From: Synergistaceae bacterium
Lineage (GTDB): Bacteria; Synergistota; Synergistia; Synergistales; Aminobacteriaceae
Assembly: GCA_031289165.1 (NCBI GenBank)
Contig: JAITPZ010000022.1
Location: 1 to 7,303 of the forward strand
DNA: 7,303 bases
Reading direction: 5' to 3'
Part shown: positions 1 to 5,613 of the stretch, in pieces
How positions within the stretch are numbered: the first letter of the stretch is position 1
Layout of the letters: every line of letters begins with the position of its first letter
Translations under genes and position numbers: made by a program
The notes under the pieces: generated by a model
The model's input: only the letters and a program-made list of their open reading frames with translations
Database searches by the model: none
What the model was told of the DNA's origin: nothing

Positions 1-477
1 ATTCTGGTGACGAAGAACTTCACCCAGCCCTTCAACGACCCTATCGGCTACGCCACGCATGTGGCGAAGCTGGCGAACATGCTGGCGGGGGGAAGTATTC
101 TGGTGCAGCGGCTGGGAGATCTGAAGGATGGCTGGCGCTCCACGCAGTCCCGCATCGACCGGGGCATGGTCGAGCCCACGGTGGCGGCGCAACCGGGCGA
201 CCTCAGTCTCGTGCTGCCGCACCGTTACGTCATGGACATCGTGGAGTTTCTGGACGCGCTGAACCAGATCATGCCCGGCGTCAACCACTCGGACACGCTG
301 CTCTACGGCGTCGAGATCAAGCTGTACTCGCTGCGCCTCGAACTCGAAAAGAACCTGGCGGTGCCGTCGATCGGAGGGCTCTGGATGGTTGGCGACGGCG
401 CGGGCGTCAGTCGCGGCATCGTCCAGGCCGCCGCCAGCGGCGTCGTCGCGGCCCGGTCTGTCTGCGCGGCGAACTGA
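1..477 (+). CDS. FAD-dependent dehydrogenase (COG2509-like), C-terminal part, 5' truncated by window edge
   Basis: The frame is open from base 1, so the GTG at base 7 is probably internal and the gene starts upstream of the window. About 158 residues are visible, against roughly 450-550 for the family. Near the C-terminus lies the second FAD-contacting motif of two-dinucleotide-fold flavoproteins (GGLWMVGDGAGVSRG, followed by a small-residue helix ending in VVAARSV). The stretches FNDPIGY, QRLGDLKDG and DTLLYGVEIK match my recollection of the uncharacterised COG2509 dehydrogenases, cytoplasmic FAD proteins of unknown substrate. The N-terminal nucleotide-binding motif is outside the window, so completeness and cofactor specificity cannot be judged. 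The gene ends in TGA and converges on mgtE across 116 bases. Family assignment is fairly firm; the reaction is unknown. Confidence 0.85.
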   Translation: MLVTKNFTQPFNDPIGYATHVAKLANMLAGGSILVQRLGDLKDGWRSTQSRIDRGMVEPTVAAQPGDLSLVLPHRYVMDIVEFLDALNQIMPGVNHSDTLLYGVEIKLYSLRLELEKNLAVPSIGGLWMVGDGAGVSRGIVQAAASGVVAARSVCAAN

Positions 478-593
478 CCTGCTCCGCCGCCAGTTTCAAA
501 ACCCGGAAGCCTCCGCCTTTCCGCCCGGAAGAGTCGCTGCTGTTGTTGCGTGATTTTCCCACGACGATATAACCGCTGTTGCGTCGCGTTTTC
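478..593. other. Convergent intergenic spacer between dehydrogenase and mgtE
   Basis: This 116-base spacer separates two convergent stop codons. I looked for a bidirectional terminator and found only weak short pairings, for example TTCCG/CGGAA near 520-532 with a two-base loop. None has a clear T-tract on either side. No gene or start site is evident. Confidence 0.5.
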
Positions 594-1925
594 TCACAGG
601 CGCATGACGGCCTCCGCGACCATGAAGTAGACGATCAGGCCGCCGGCGTCGACGATCGTCGTCACGATGGGCGCGGCCATCAGGGCGGGGTCGAACCTGA
701 GCATACGGGCCAGGAGGGGCAGCATACTGCCGATCATCTTGGCGAACACGACCGTCGCGAAGAGACTCAGGCCGACGATCAGGCCGAGGGCGAAATTTCC
801 GCTCAAAAACCACTTGTAGCCAATATTGATGACCCCAAGCATCCCTCCGACGAGGACGCTGACCCGCAGTTCCTTCCAGAAGATCTCGAACCAGTCGGAA
901 AGGTGAAGCTCCCCCACCGCCATGCCGCGAATGATCAGGGTCGAGGACTGGGAGCCCGCGTTTCCGCCCGTGTCCATCAGCATGGGAATGGCCGAAATCA
1001 GGGCGGGGAACGTGGCGAAGAGCGCCTCGAAATGCGTGATGATGCCCCCCGTGAAGAACGCGCTGACCATGAGGATCAGCAGCCACATGATGCGCCTCTT
1101 TGCCAGGTCGAATACGCCCGTCGAGAGGTAAGGCTCGTCCGAGGGCTCCATAGCGGCCATGATGTGGAAGTCCTCGGTGCTCTCCTCCTCCAGAACCTCC
1201 ATCGCGTCATCGACCGTTATGATGCCCACGAGGTGCCGCTCCGTGTCCACCACGGGCAGGGCGATCAGGTCGTATTTCTGGAACACCTCCGCCACGTGTT
1301 CGCGGTCGTCGCCCGTGACCGCGTAAAGGATGTTCGTGCTCATGATGTCGCCAATCCGATCCGCCATATCCGACAGCAACAGGATTTTAACGGTGACGAC
1401 GCCCTCCAGAACGCGTTTGGCGTCGGTGACGTAGCAGGTGTAGATGGTCTCCTTGTCCATCCCCACCTCGCGGATGCGGCGGAAGGCGTCCGCCACGGTC
1501 ATGCCCTCCTTCAGGTCGATGTACTCCGTGGTCATGATGCTGCCCGCCGAGTCCTCCTGATATCGAAGGAGCTGGTTGATCTGGTTGCGCGTGTCCTCCG
1601 AGACGTTTTTGAGGACGCGTTTAACGACGTTCGCCGGCATTTCCTCAATGAAATCCACGGCGTCGTCGAGAAAGAGGTCGTTCACGATATGGGAAAGCTC
1701 GGGGTCGGTCAGCAGTCCGATGAGGTTTTCCTTCGTCTCCGGCGAGAGATAGGAAAAAACATGGGCCGCCGCGTCCTTGGCCAGGGAGCGAAACAGGACG
1801 ATGCGCTGTTCCGGCGTCAGCTCCTCCAGATCATCGGCCAGGTCGACCACGTTGGCGCTGGCGATGAATTCCTTGAGTTCTCTGTGTTTTTTGGCGTCGA
1901 TCAGTTCCGCGACGTTTTCGGTCAT
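594..1925 (-). CDS. mgtE: Magnesium transporter MgtE
   Basis: This is a complete 443-residue MgtE, a Mg2+-gated Mg2+ channel of the inner membrane that works as a dimer. Residues 1-125 are the acidic helical N domain, with Mg2+-sensing acidic patches such as LADDLEEL. Residues 122-250 form two CBS domains, opening with YQEDSAGSIMTTEYI and containing VVDTERHLVGIITVDD. An acidic plug helix follows at 250-275, and about five membrane helices run from 277 to the end. The pore signature PMLMDTGGNAGSQ is at 314-326. TTIVDAGG at 422-429 carries the TM5 aspartate (D426) equivalent to the ion-coordinating Asp of the Thermus protein. The ATG has a strong Shine-Dalgarno GGAGGT at 1932-1937. The gene follows a leader of about 300 bases, so it may have its own control. 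Nothing is missing or broken. Confidence 0.97.
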   Translation of the reverse strand: MTENVAELIDAKKHRELKEFIASANVVDLADDLEELTPEQRIVLFRSLAKDAAAHVFSYLSPETKENLIGLLTDPELSHIVNDLFLDDAVDFIEEMPANVVKRVLKNVSEDTRNQINQLLRYQEDSAGSIMTTEYIDLKEGMTVADAFRRIREVGMDKETIYTCYVTDAKRVLEGVVTVKILLLSDMADRIGDIMSTNILYAVTGDDREHVAEVFQKYDLIALPVVDTERHLVGIITVDDAMEVLEEESTEDFHIMAAMEPSDEPYLSTGVFDLAKRRIMWLLILMVSAFFTGGIITHFEALFATFPALISAIPMLMDTGGNAGSQSSTLIIRGMAVGELHLSDWFEIFWKELRVSVLVGGMLGVINIGYKWFLSGNFALGLIVGLSLFATVVFAKMIGSMLPLLARMLRFDPALMAAPIVTTIVDAGGLIVYFMVAEAVMRL

Positions 1926-2229
1926 GACGTTACCTCCGTTTTCCGAGGCGGAGGCTCGGCGCGACAGGACGCCGCCCTCCCTCAGGGGAGTTCGCGTCTT
2001 TTCGCGCGCATGGCCCGCCGCCGTTCATTCGGCCGTTCATTTGATCGAGACGACTTCCGCAAACGCGAAGGAGGGTGACTTAATTCAGGCCCTGCGTCCA
2101 TGCGCAACTCACTTCCTTTCGTATTGAAACTCAGGGGAGCAGGAGTCACTCGACCCTTCGGATTCTCGCAGGCCTCCCGCGAGGCCCGGGGTATTCATAA
2201 CTTCAGGCTTTTTACCTGAATTCGCTGTA
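1926..2229 (-). other. Leader/intergenic region upstream of mgtE with hairpins and a possible short leader frame
   Basis: This stretch of about 300 bases lies between the hydrolase stop and mgtE. Read in the mgtE direction it holds a hairpin TTCAGG/CCTGAA (2202-2220), a GC-rich hairpin GGCCTC/GAGGCC with a 4-base loop (2171-2186), and CTCCC/GGGAG around 1977-1990. A 39-codon ATG frame (2101 to 1982) ends in a basic arginine-rich tail, but its Shine-Dalgarno (AAGGAAG) is about 12 bases from the ATG, so coding is doubtful. There are two pairs of 10-base direct repeats: GCCGTTCATT at 2020 and 2032, and CTCAGGGGAG at 1981 and 2130. I did not recognise an M-box (ykoK) Mg2+ riboswitch core. A structured untranslated leader is possible but unproven. 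Confidence 0.4.
2202..2220 (-). other. Hairpin after the hydrolase gene / at the start of the mgtE leader
   Basis: TTCAGG pairs with CCTGAA across a 7-base A/T-rich loop. It lies 10 bases past the hydrolase stop and close to where a transcript from the TATAAT at 2229-2234 would begin. There is no following T-run on the minus strand, so an intrinsic terminator is not supported. It could be a 5' stabilising stem for mgtE mRNA. Confidence 0.35.
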
Positions 2230-2234
2230 TTATA
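2229..2234 (-). promoter_or_regulatory. Candidate -10 box for mgtE
   Basis: A perfect TATAAT on the minus strand overlaps the stop codon of the hydrolase gene (TAA at 2232-2230). At a 17-base spacing the -35 position reads GTGGCT, a 3/6 match, so the promoter would be weak or activator-dependent. The position fits a separate start for mgtE about 300 bases upstream of its ATG. Evidence is the consensus match alone. Confidence 0.35.
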
Positions 2235-2742
2235 CCTGCGCGTAGCGCAACAGCCACGCGCAGAGGCAGGAAAGCGCGATGAAGCCCGTAAAAATCGCCT
2301 CGCCCCGGCTCATCTCTCCCCGCGCTTTGGACATTTGGAAGAACTTCCAGCCGAACGTCCTCTTCCACGGGATCAGCAGGGGAACCTTACCGCAGCACGC
2401 GTCGCAGAGGACGTGCAGCAGGCCGCCGAGGAACCAGAAGGCCGCGCACGAAAACACGACAGACCACGCAGGACTCGTCAGGAGCCGTGGAAAATCCGCC
2501 AGGCGCGGCGGAGTCGCGTCCCCCCAAACGTAAAAACAGAGAGCGAAAGCCGCTCCATAAAGCGCGAACCAGTGCGACGTCCTTCTGTGGTGCCGATTGG
2601 GCCCCTTTCCGAAGAGCCCGAAAATCCGTTCCACTCTGTCCGGAAAGGTGCTGCCCAGCGCGGCCAGCGACGACGCGACCGGCGAGCCCGTCGTCGCCAT
2701 CAACCTCACGAAGGCCGATATTCTGTGTCCCCTGCCCGTCAA
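2230..2742 (-). CDS. YdjM/DUF457-like inner-membrane metal-dependent hydrolase
   Basis: This 170-residue membrane protein resembles the PF04307 family (YdjM type, predicted metal-dependent hydrolases related to membrane phospholipase-like proteins; substrate unknown). Likely metal ligands in family order are H6 in TGRGHR, D35 in FPDRVE, H51/H52 and H57 in HHRRTSHW, and H110 and D114 in LLHVLCD. Hydrophobic segments lie near 57-74, 92-112 and 149-166. The start is TTG at 2742, whose last two bases begin the TGA stop of the slipin gene (TTGA). I chose it because the family usually begins with TG-x-GH, and the next ATG (codon 15) would remove H6. No good Shine-Dalgarno is visible, consistent with re-initiation after slipin. 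A cysteine cluster, CDACC (113-117), sits beside a predicted metal ligand and is unusual. Catalytic activity is inferred. Confidence 0.8.
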   Translation of the reverse strand: MTGRGHRISAFVRLMATTGSPVASSLAALGSTFPDRVERIFGLFGKGPNRHHRRTSHWFALYGAAFALCFYVWGDATPPRLADFPRLLTSPAWSVVFSCAAFWFLGGLLHVLCDACCGKVPLLIPWKRTFGWKFFQMSKARGEMSRGEAIFTGFIALSCLCAWLLRYAQV

Positions 2743-3554
2743 GCCGAGGGGGGCGTACCCTTCCCGCCCGCCGGGAATGCCTTTTCGACGAAGGGGCGAA
2801 GCAGGTCGATGGGAATCGGGAAGAAGGTCGTGGAGTTGCGTTCCCCCGCGATTTCCCGAATGGTCTGCAGGTAGCGCAGCTGCAGCGTGACGGGGGAGAC
2901 CTCCATCTGCTGCGCGGCCTCGGAGAGCTTCGTCGCCGCCTGCAGCTCTCCCTCGGCGGCGATGATCTTGGCGCGGCGTTCGCGCTCGGCCTCGGCCTGG
3001 CGGGCCATGGCGCGCTTCATACCCTCGGGCAGCTCCAGTTCCTTGACCTCGACGGCGCTGACCTTGATCCCCCAGGGATCCGTGCGCTCGTCTATGATTT
3101 TTTGCAGTTCGTGGTTGATCTTTTCACGGGAGGAAAGCACCTCGTCCAGCTCGACGGAGCCGACGACGGAACGCAGAGTCGTCTGAGCCAGCTGGCTGGT
3201 GGCAAGGACGTAGTTCTCGACCTCGACGACCGAGTGCGACGGGTCCATAACGCGGAAGTACACGACGGCGTTCACCTTGATGGGGACGTTGTCCTTCGTG
3301 ATGACCTCCTGCACCGGCACGTCCATCGTCAGGATGCGCAGGTCAACGGTCACCGGCCGGTCGACGAAGGGGATGATGAACACCATGCCCGGTCCGCGGC
3401 TGCCCGCAAGGCGTCCAAGGCGAAAGATGACGAGCCGCCGGTACTCCGGAACGATCCTGACCGCCATGGACAGGACGAAGAACCCGATCAAAATCACCCC
3501 GAACCAGCTTCCGATATCGGACAATATCCCAAACACGCTGTCGACTCTTATCAT
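2739..3554 (-). CDS. Slipin, SPFH/band 7 (stomatin-like) membrane protein
   Basis: This 271-residue protein has the usual length and layout of prokaryotic slipins, which form oligomeric scaffolds in membrane microdomains. One hydrophobic segment (about 17-33) anchors it. The SPFH domain follows, opening with VPEYRRLVIFRLGR and GPGMVFIIPFVDR (54-66). The conserved TTLRSVVGSVELDEVLSSRE lies at 125-144, and DPWGIKVSAVEVKELELPEGM at 159-179. An Ala/Glu/Arg-rich helix (about 180-215) is the typical coiled coil. I start at the ATG at 3554 because AGGAGAG (3561-3567) is well placed before it. A longer open frame back to 3650 has no ribosome site and adds residues atypical for the family. Slipin genes often sit beside nfeD; here the coupled partner is the YdjM-like hydrolase instead. 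Function in this organism is inferred. Confidence 0.94.
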   Translation of the reverse strand: MIRVDSVFGILSDIGSWFGVILIGFFVLSMAVRIVPEYRRLVIFRLGRLAGSRGPGMVFIIPFVDRPVTVDLRILTMDVPVQEVITKDNVPIKVNAVVYFRVMDPSHSVVEVENYVLATSQLAQTTLRSVVGSVELDEVLSSREKINHELQKIIDERTDPWGIKVSAVEVKELELPEGMKRAMARQAEAERERRAKIIAAEGELQAATKLSEAAQQMEVSPVTLQLRYLQTIREIAGERNSTTFFPIPIDLLRPFVEKAFPAGGKGTPPSA

Positions 3555-3607
3555 ATCGATCTCTCCTTTTGGCTTTTCGAATGGCCATACGCGCAAAATA
3601 TACGGAA

Positions 3608-3616
3608 AGCATAGCA
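3608..3616 (-). promoter_or_regulatory. Candidate extended -10 promoter for slipin-hydrolase
   Basis: TGCTATGCT on the minus strand fits an extended -10 (TGn plus TATGCT), about 55-60 bases upstream of the slipin ATG. It resembles the TGCTATTCT of the birA promoter. No convincing -35 lies 16-18 bases upstream. A second AT-rich hexamer, TATATT (3597-3602), is an alternative. Support is consensus only. Confidence 0.35.
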
Positions 3617-3660
3617 CAAAAGCGCTCCGGAACAGGAGAGAAAAACGCAATACTTTCGAA

Positions 3661-3680
3661 GCGGCTCACGAAAAAGCCGC
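3661..3680 (-). terminator. GC-rich hairpin downstream of bioY, possible weak terminator
   Basis: GCGGCT pairs with AGCCGC across an 8-base loop, 86 bases past the bioY stop and upstream of the slipin promoter region. The base after the stem on the minus strand begins TTCGAAAG rather than a T-run, so efficient intrinsic termination is not assured. Its position between two apparent transcription units is the main argument. Confidence 0.3.
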
Positions 3681-3765
3681 GAATCCCGATTTTATTTCAA
3701 CCCATGCAGGGAGTCTTATCGAGGGCCCCCTGACCTCAATATATGAATTCAGGTTCCTGACGTTG

Positions 3766-4353
3766 TTATTTTGCCCGTCCGCCGGGCAGCAGGCCCGCCT
3801 CCTTCAGCATCGGGATGGTGCGCGAGGCCAGGCAGCCCGCCGCCACGACCTTGATGAGGTCGGGGATGATAAAGGGCAGGAACGCGATCTGCAGGGCGCG
3901 GACCAAAGTGATCCCGGTTCCCGCGACGAAGCGCACCAGAACGTAAAAGCACGGCAGCGCTATGACGTAGAGCCCCACCGTCGCGGCGAGGCAGACGAGA
4001 GCGTAGTGCGGAAAGTTTTTCGCCCTCGGAGCCAGCGCCCCCGCGACCCACGAGGCGGCGACGAAGCCGAGCAGAAATCCGAAGGTCGGGGAAAAGACGT
4101 ACTGCGGGCCCCCCGCGCCTCCGGCGAAAACGGGAAGGCCGATCAACCCCATGACGATGTAAAGCGCCTGCGACAGCGGACCGTATTTGGGGCCAAGCAG
4201 CAGCCCCGACATCAGCACGACGAACGTCTGCATCGAGAACGGAACGACGTAAAACGGAATCGGAATCGAAATCGAAAACATGGCCCCCACGGCGGTCAAA
4301 ACGGCAAAAAAAGTCGCGAGCAAAAGGTTTCTGAGCAAAAGATTCATAAACAC
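3766..4353 (-). CDS. bioY: Biotin transporter substrate-binding membrane protein BioY (ECF S component)
   Basis: This 195-residue protein is the usual BioY length, with six hydrophobic segments. The family signature is clear: the SIPIPFYVVPFSMQT region (28-42), LSGLLLGPKYG-like LMSGLLLGPKYG (47-58), then GLPVFAGGAGGP followed by SPTFGFLLGF (about 72-97). A DLIK motif lies near the C-terminal helix. BioY captures biotin at the cytoplasmic membrane and is normally energised by an ECF module (BioM/BioN or shared EcfAAT). Neither is in the window, so it may use a shared module elsewhere. The GTG start at 4353 has AAAGG 5 bases upstream; the in-frame ATG at 4347 would shorten it by two residues. 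It follows birA by 48 bases on the same strand, and I infer co-transcription under BirA control. Confidence 0.95.
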   Translation of the reverse strand: MFMNLLLRNLLLATFFAVLTAVGAMFSISIPIPFYVVPFSMQTFVVLMSGLLLGPKYGPLSQALYIVMGLIGLPVFAGGAGGPQYVFSPTFGFLLGFVAASWVAGALAPRAKNFPHYALVCLAATVGLYVIALPCFYVLVRFVAGTGITLVRALQIAFLPFIIPDLIKVVAAGCLASRTIPMLKEAGLLPGGRAK

Positions 4354-4401
4354 ACCGGCCTTTCTGGTTATCCACTTTCGCGGAATATTGCGGGTCAGGC
4401 A

Positions 4402-5376
4402 TCAATTCAGTTTCAGGCTGACTTCCTCCGCACTCAGGCGGATTCGTCCCGTCTCGTTTTCGACGATGAGGGCTCCTTCATCGTCGATACCCGTCGCGAG
4501 GGCGCGGAACGTCTCCGTCCCGGTCATCACCTGGACGGTCCGGCCAATGACGAGCTGACGGTCCCTGTACTCGTCCAGCAGCTTCTTTTTGTGTCCTCCC
4601 GCGAGTTCGAGGCAGAGGGACTCCATGCGGTTCAGAATTTCCGCCGCCAGAAGGCTGCGGTCCGGCCTTCGCCCCGTGGCCTGTTGCACGGAGGTCGCGA
4701 TGTCACCCACTTCCTCGTCCACCGCGCCCGTGTTGAGGCCGATTCCGACGACGACGTGACTCATGCGTTGCTGCTCCACGGACACGGCCCCCTCCGTCAG
4801 GATACCGCACAGCTTTTTGCCGTTGCAGTAAACGTCGTTGACCCATTTGATCCGGGATTCCAGGCGGCAGACGCGCTCCAGCGTTCCACAGACGGCCAGC
4901 CCCGCGCATATCGTCAAAAACCGCGTCTCGTCGGGCGGCAAGTCCGGTTTCAGCAGCAGGCTCATGTACAGGCCCTCGCCCGGACGGGAATAAAAGGGCC
5001 TGTTTTTGCGTCCCCTCCCCGCCGTCTGCCCGTCCGCAACGACGACCAGCCATTCCTCCGCCGCGCTCAGGTCCATTCTCTTCATGAAGGCGTTCGTCGA
5101 GTCGATGGTTTTCAACACCTCGATCCGGCCGCCCGGAAAACGGGGCTTCAACCCGCGCCTGATGGACGCCTCGGAAAGGACGTCATTGCGGCTCAGAAAG
5201 CGATAGCCGCGCGCTTTGACCGATTCGATGGCGTACCCGTCCTCCCTCAGCGCGTTGATCGCCTTCCACACGGCGACGCGCGAAACGCCAAGGGCTCGCG
5301 CCAGTTCCTCCCCGGTCACGATTTTGCCTCCGCCCCCGCGGCTCTCCAGCATGGACAGCAGTTCATCCCTCGACAT
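4402..5376 (-). CDS. birA: Bifunctional biotin--[acetyl-CoA carboxylase] ligase / biotin operon repressor BirA
   Basis: This 324-residue class II BirA is close to the 321 of E. coli. It makes biotinyl-AMP, transfers biotin to carrier lysines of carboxylases or decarboxylases, and as a dimer represses biotin genes. Residues 18-48 form a winged helix-turn-helix (GEELARALGVSRVAVWKAIN). The catalytic domain shows DSTN (92-95), the biotin-AMP loop QTAGRGRKNRPF (117-128), KWVNDVYCNGKKLCGILTE (177-195) and GIGLN (211-215). The C-terminal SH3-like part is about 275-320. Two small departures from the common form are KWVND for KWPND and GRGRKNR for GRGRRGR; both positions vary in the family as I recall it. 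The ATG at 5376 has a GGGGGAG site 6 bases upstream. An in-frame extension to 5514 would run through the promoter and operator, so I reject it. It leads the birA-bioY unit. Confidence 0.96.
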   Translation of the reverse strand: MSRDELLSMLESRGGGGKIVTGEELARALGVSRVAVWKAINALREDGYAIESVKARGYRFLSRNDVLSEASIRRGLKPRFPGGRIEVLKTIDSTNAFMKRMDLSAAEEWLVVVADGQTAGRGRKNRPFYSRPGEGLYMSLLLKPDLPPDETRFLTICAGLAVCGTLERVCRLESRIKWVNDVYCNGKKLCGILTEGAVSVEQQRMSHVVVGIGLNTGAVDEEVGDIATSVQQATGRRPDRSLLAAEILNRMESLCLELAGGHKKKLLDEYRDRQLVIGRTVQVMTGTETFRALATGIDDEGALIVENETGRIRLSAEEVSLKLN

Positions 5377-5436
5377 GACGTTCTCCCCCCCGTTCCCTCG
5401 TGATCTTCCCCCCTGAAATACCGCAGCGTGAGAGGA

Positions 5437-5465
5437 AGAATAGCATGAAGGGGCTTTTATGTAAA
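5437..5465 (-). promoter_or_regulatory. birA-bioY promoter
   Basis: On the minus strand, TTTACA (5460-5465, 5/6 match to -35) is followed after exactly 17 bases by TATTCT (5437-5442, 4/6 match to -10). A TGC directly before the -10 makes it an extended -10. The transcript would start near 5430, leaving an untranslated leader of about 54 bases before birA. The -35 lies inside the BirA operator. This is sequence match only; no start site is measured. Confidence 0.7.
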
Positions 5466-5489
5466 CCATATTAAAAATAATGGTTAACA
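5460..5489. promoter_or_regulatory. BirA operator (biotin-dependent repressor site)
   Basis: TGTAAACC, 14 bases, then GGTTAACA forms a dyad with one mismatched position between arms. It matches the known BirA consensus (TTGTAAACC, 14-16 bases, GGTTTACAA) in arm sequence and spacing. The spacer is A/T-rich, as in the E. coli bio operator. The arm nearer birA coincides with the birA -35 box, so bound BirA would block RNA polymerase. The site lies between birA and the divergent M20D gene and could also affect the latter, although no good promoter for that gene is visible here. Confidence 0.85.
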
Positions 5490-5613
5490 CAAACCCGGGC
5501 GTCCTGTACTGCAAAGTAAAAAAATATGAACCAGGGTAAAATACGGATTACGCGGTCGGGGCAAAATATTTTCTTCGCCACGGGTGCATATTTCATGACG
5601 GGGGTGCAGCGAA

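Noticed and set aside
579..2078. A + strand open frame of about 499 codons opposite mgtE
   Set aside because: It is antisense to a complete MgtE; the His/Arg/Asp-rich translation is typical of a complementary-frame shadow.
1926..2229. M-box (ykoK) Mg2+ riboswitch upstream of mgtE
   Set aside because: I could not find the conserved core segments of that RNA family by eye; the hairpins present do not match its arrangement.
3555..3650. Longer N-terminus for slipin starting at 3650
   Set aside because: No ribosome site is present there, it would translate across the probable promoter, and the ATG at 3554 has a strong AGGAGAG.
3717..3765. Possible terminator immediately after bioY (CCTGA/TCAGG and related pairings)
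   Set aside because: The pairings are short or interrupted by mismatches, and no T-run follows.
3277..5403. A very long + strand open frame (about 708 codons) opposite slipin, bioY and birA
   Set aside because: It is an antisense shadow in GC-rich DNA. Its translation is rich in Arg, His, Gln and Asp with no domain, and it runs opposite three well-recognised genes with intact motifs.
5377..5514. Longer N-terminus for BirA starting at 5514
   Set aside because: It would cover the operator and promoter, and the ATG at 5376 gives the standard family length with a good ribosome site.
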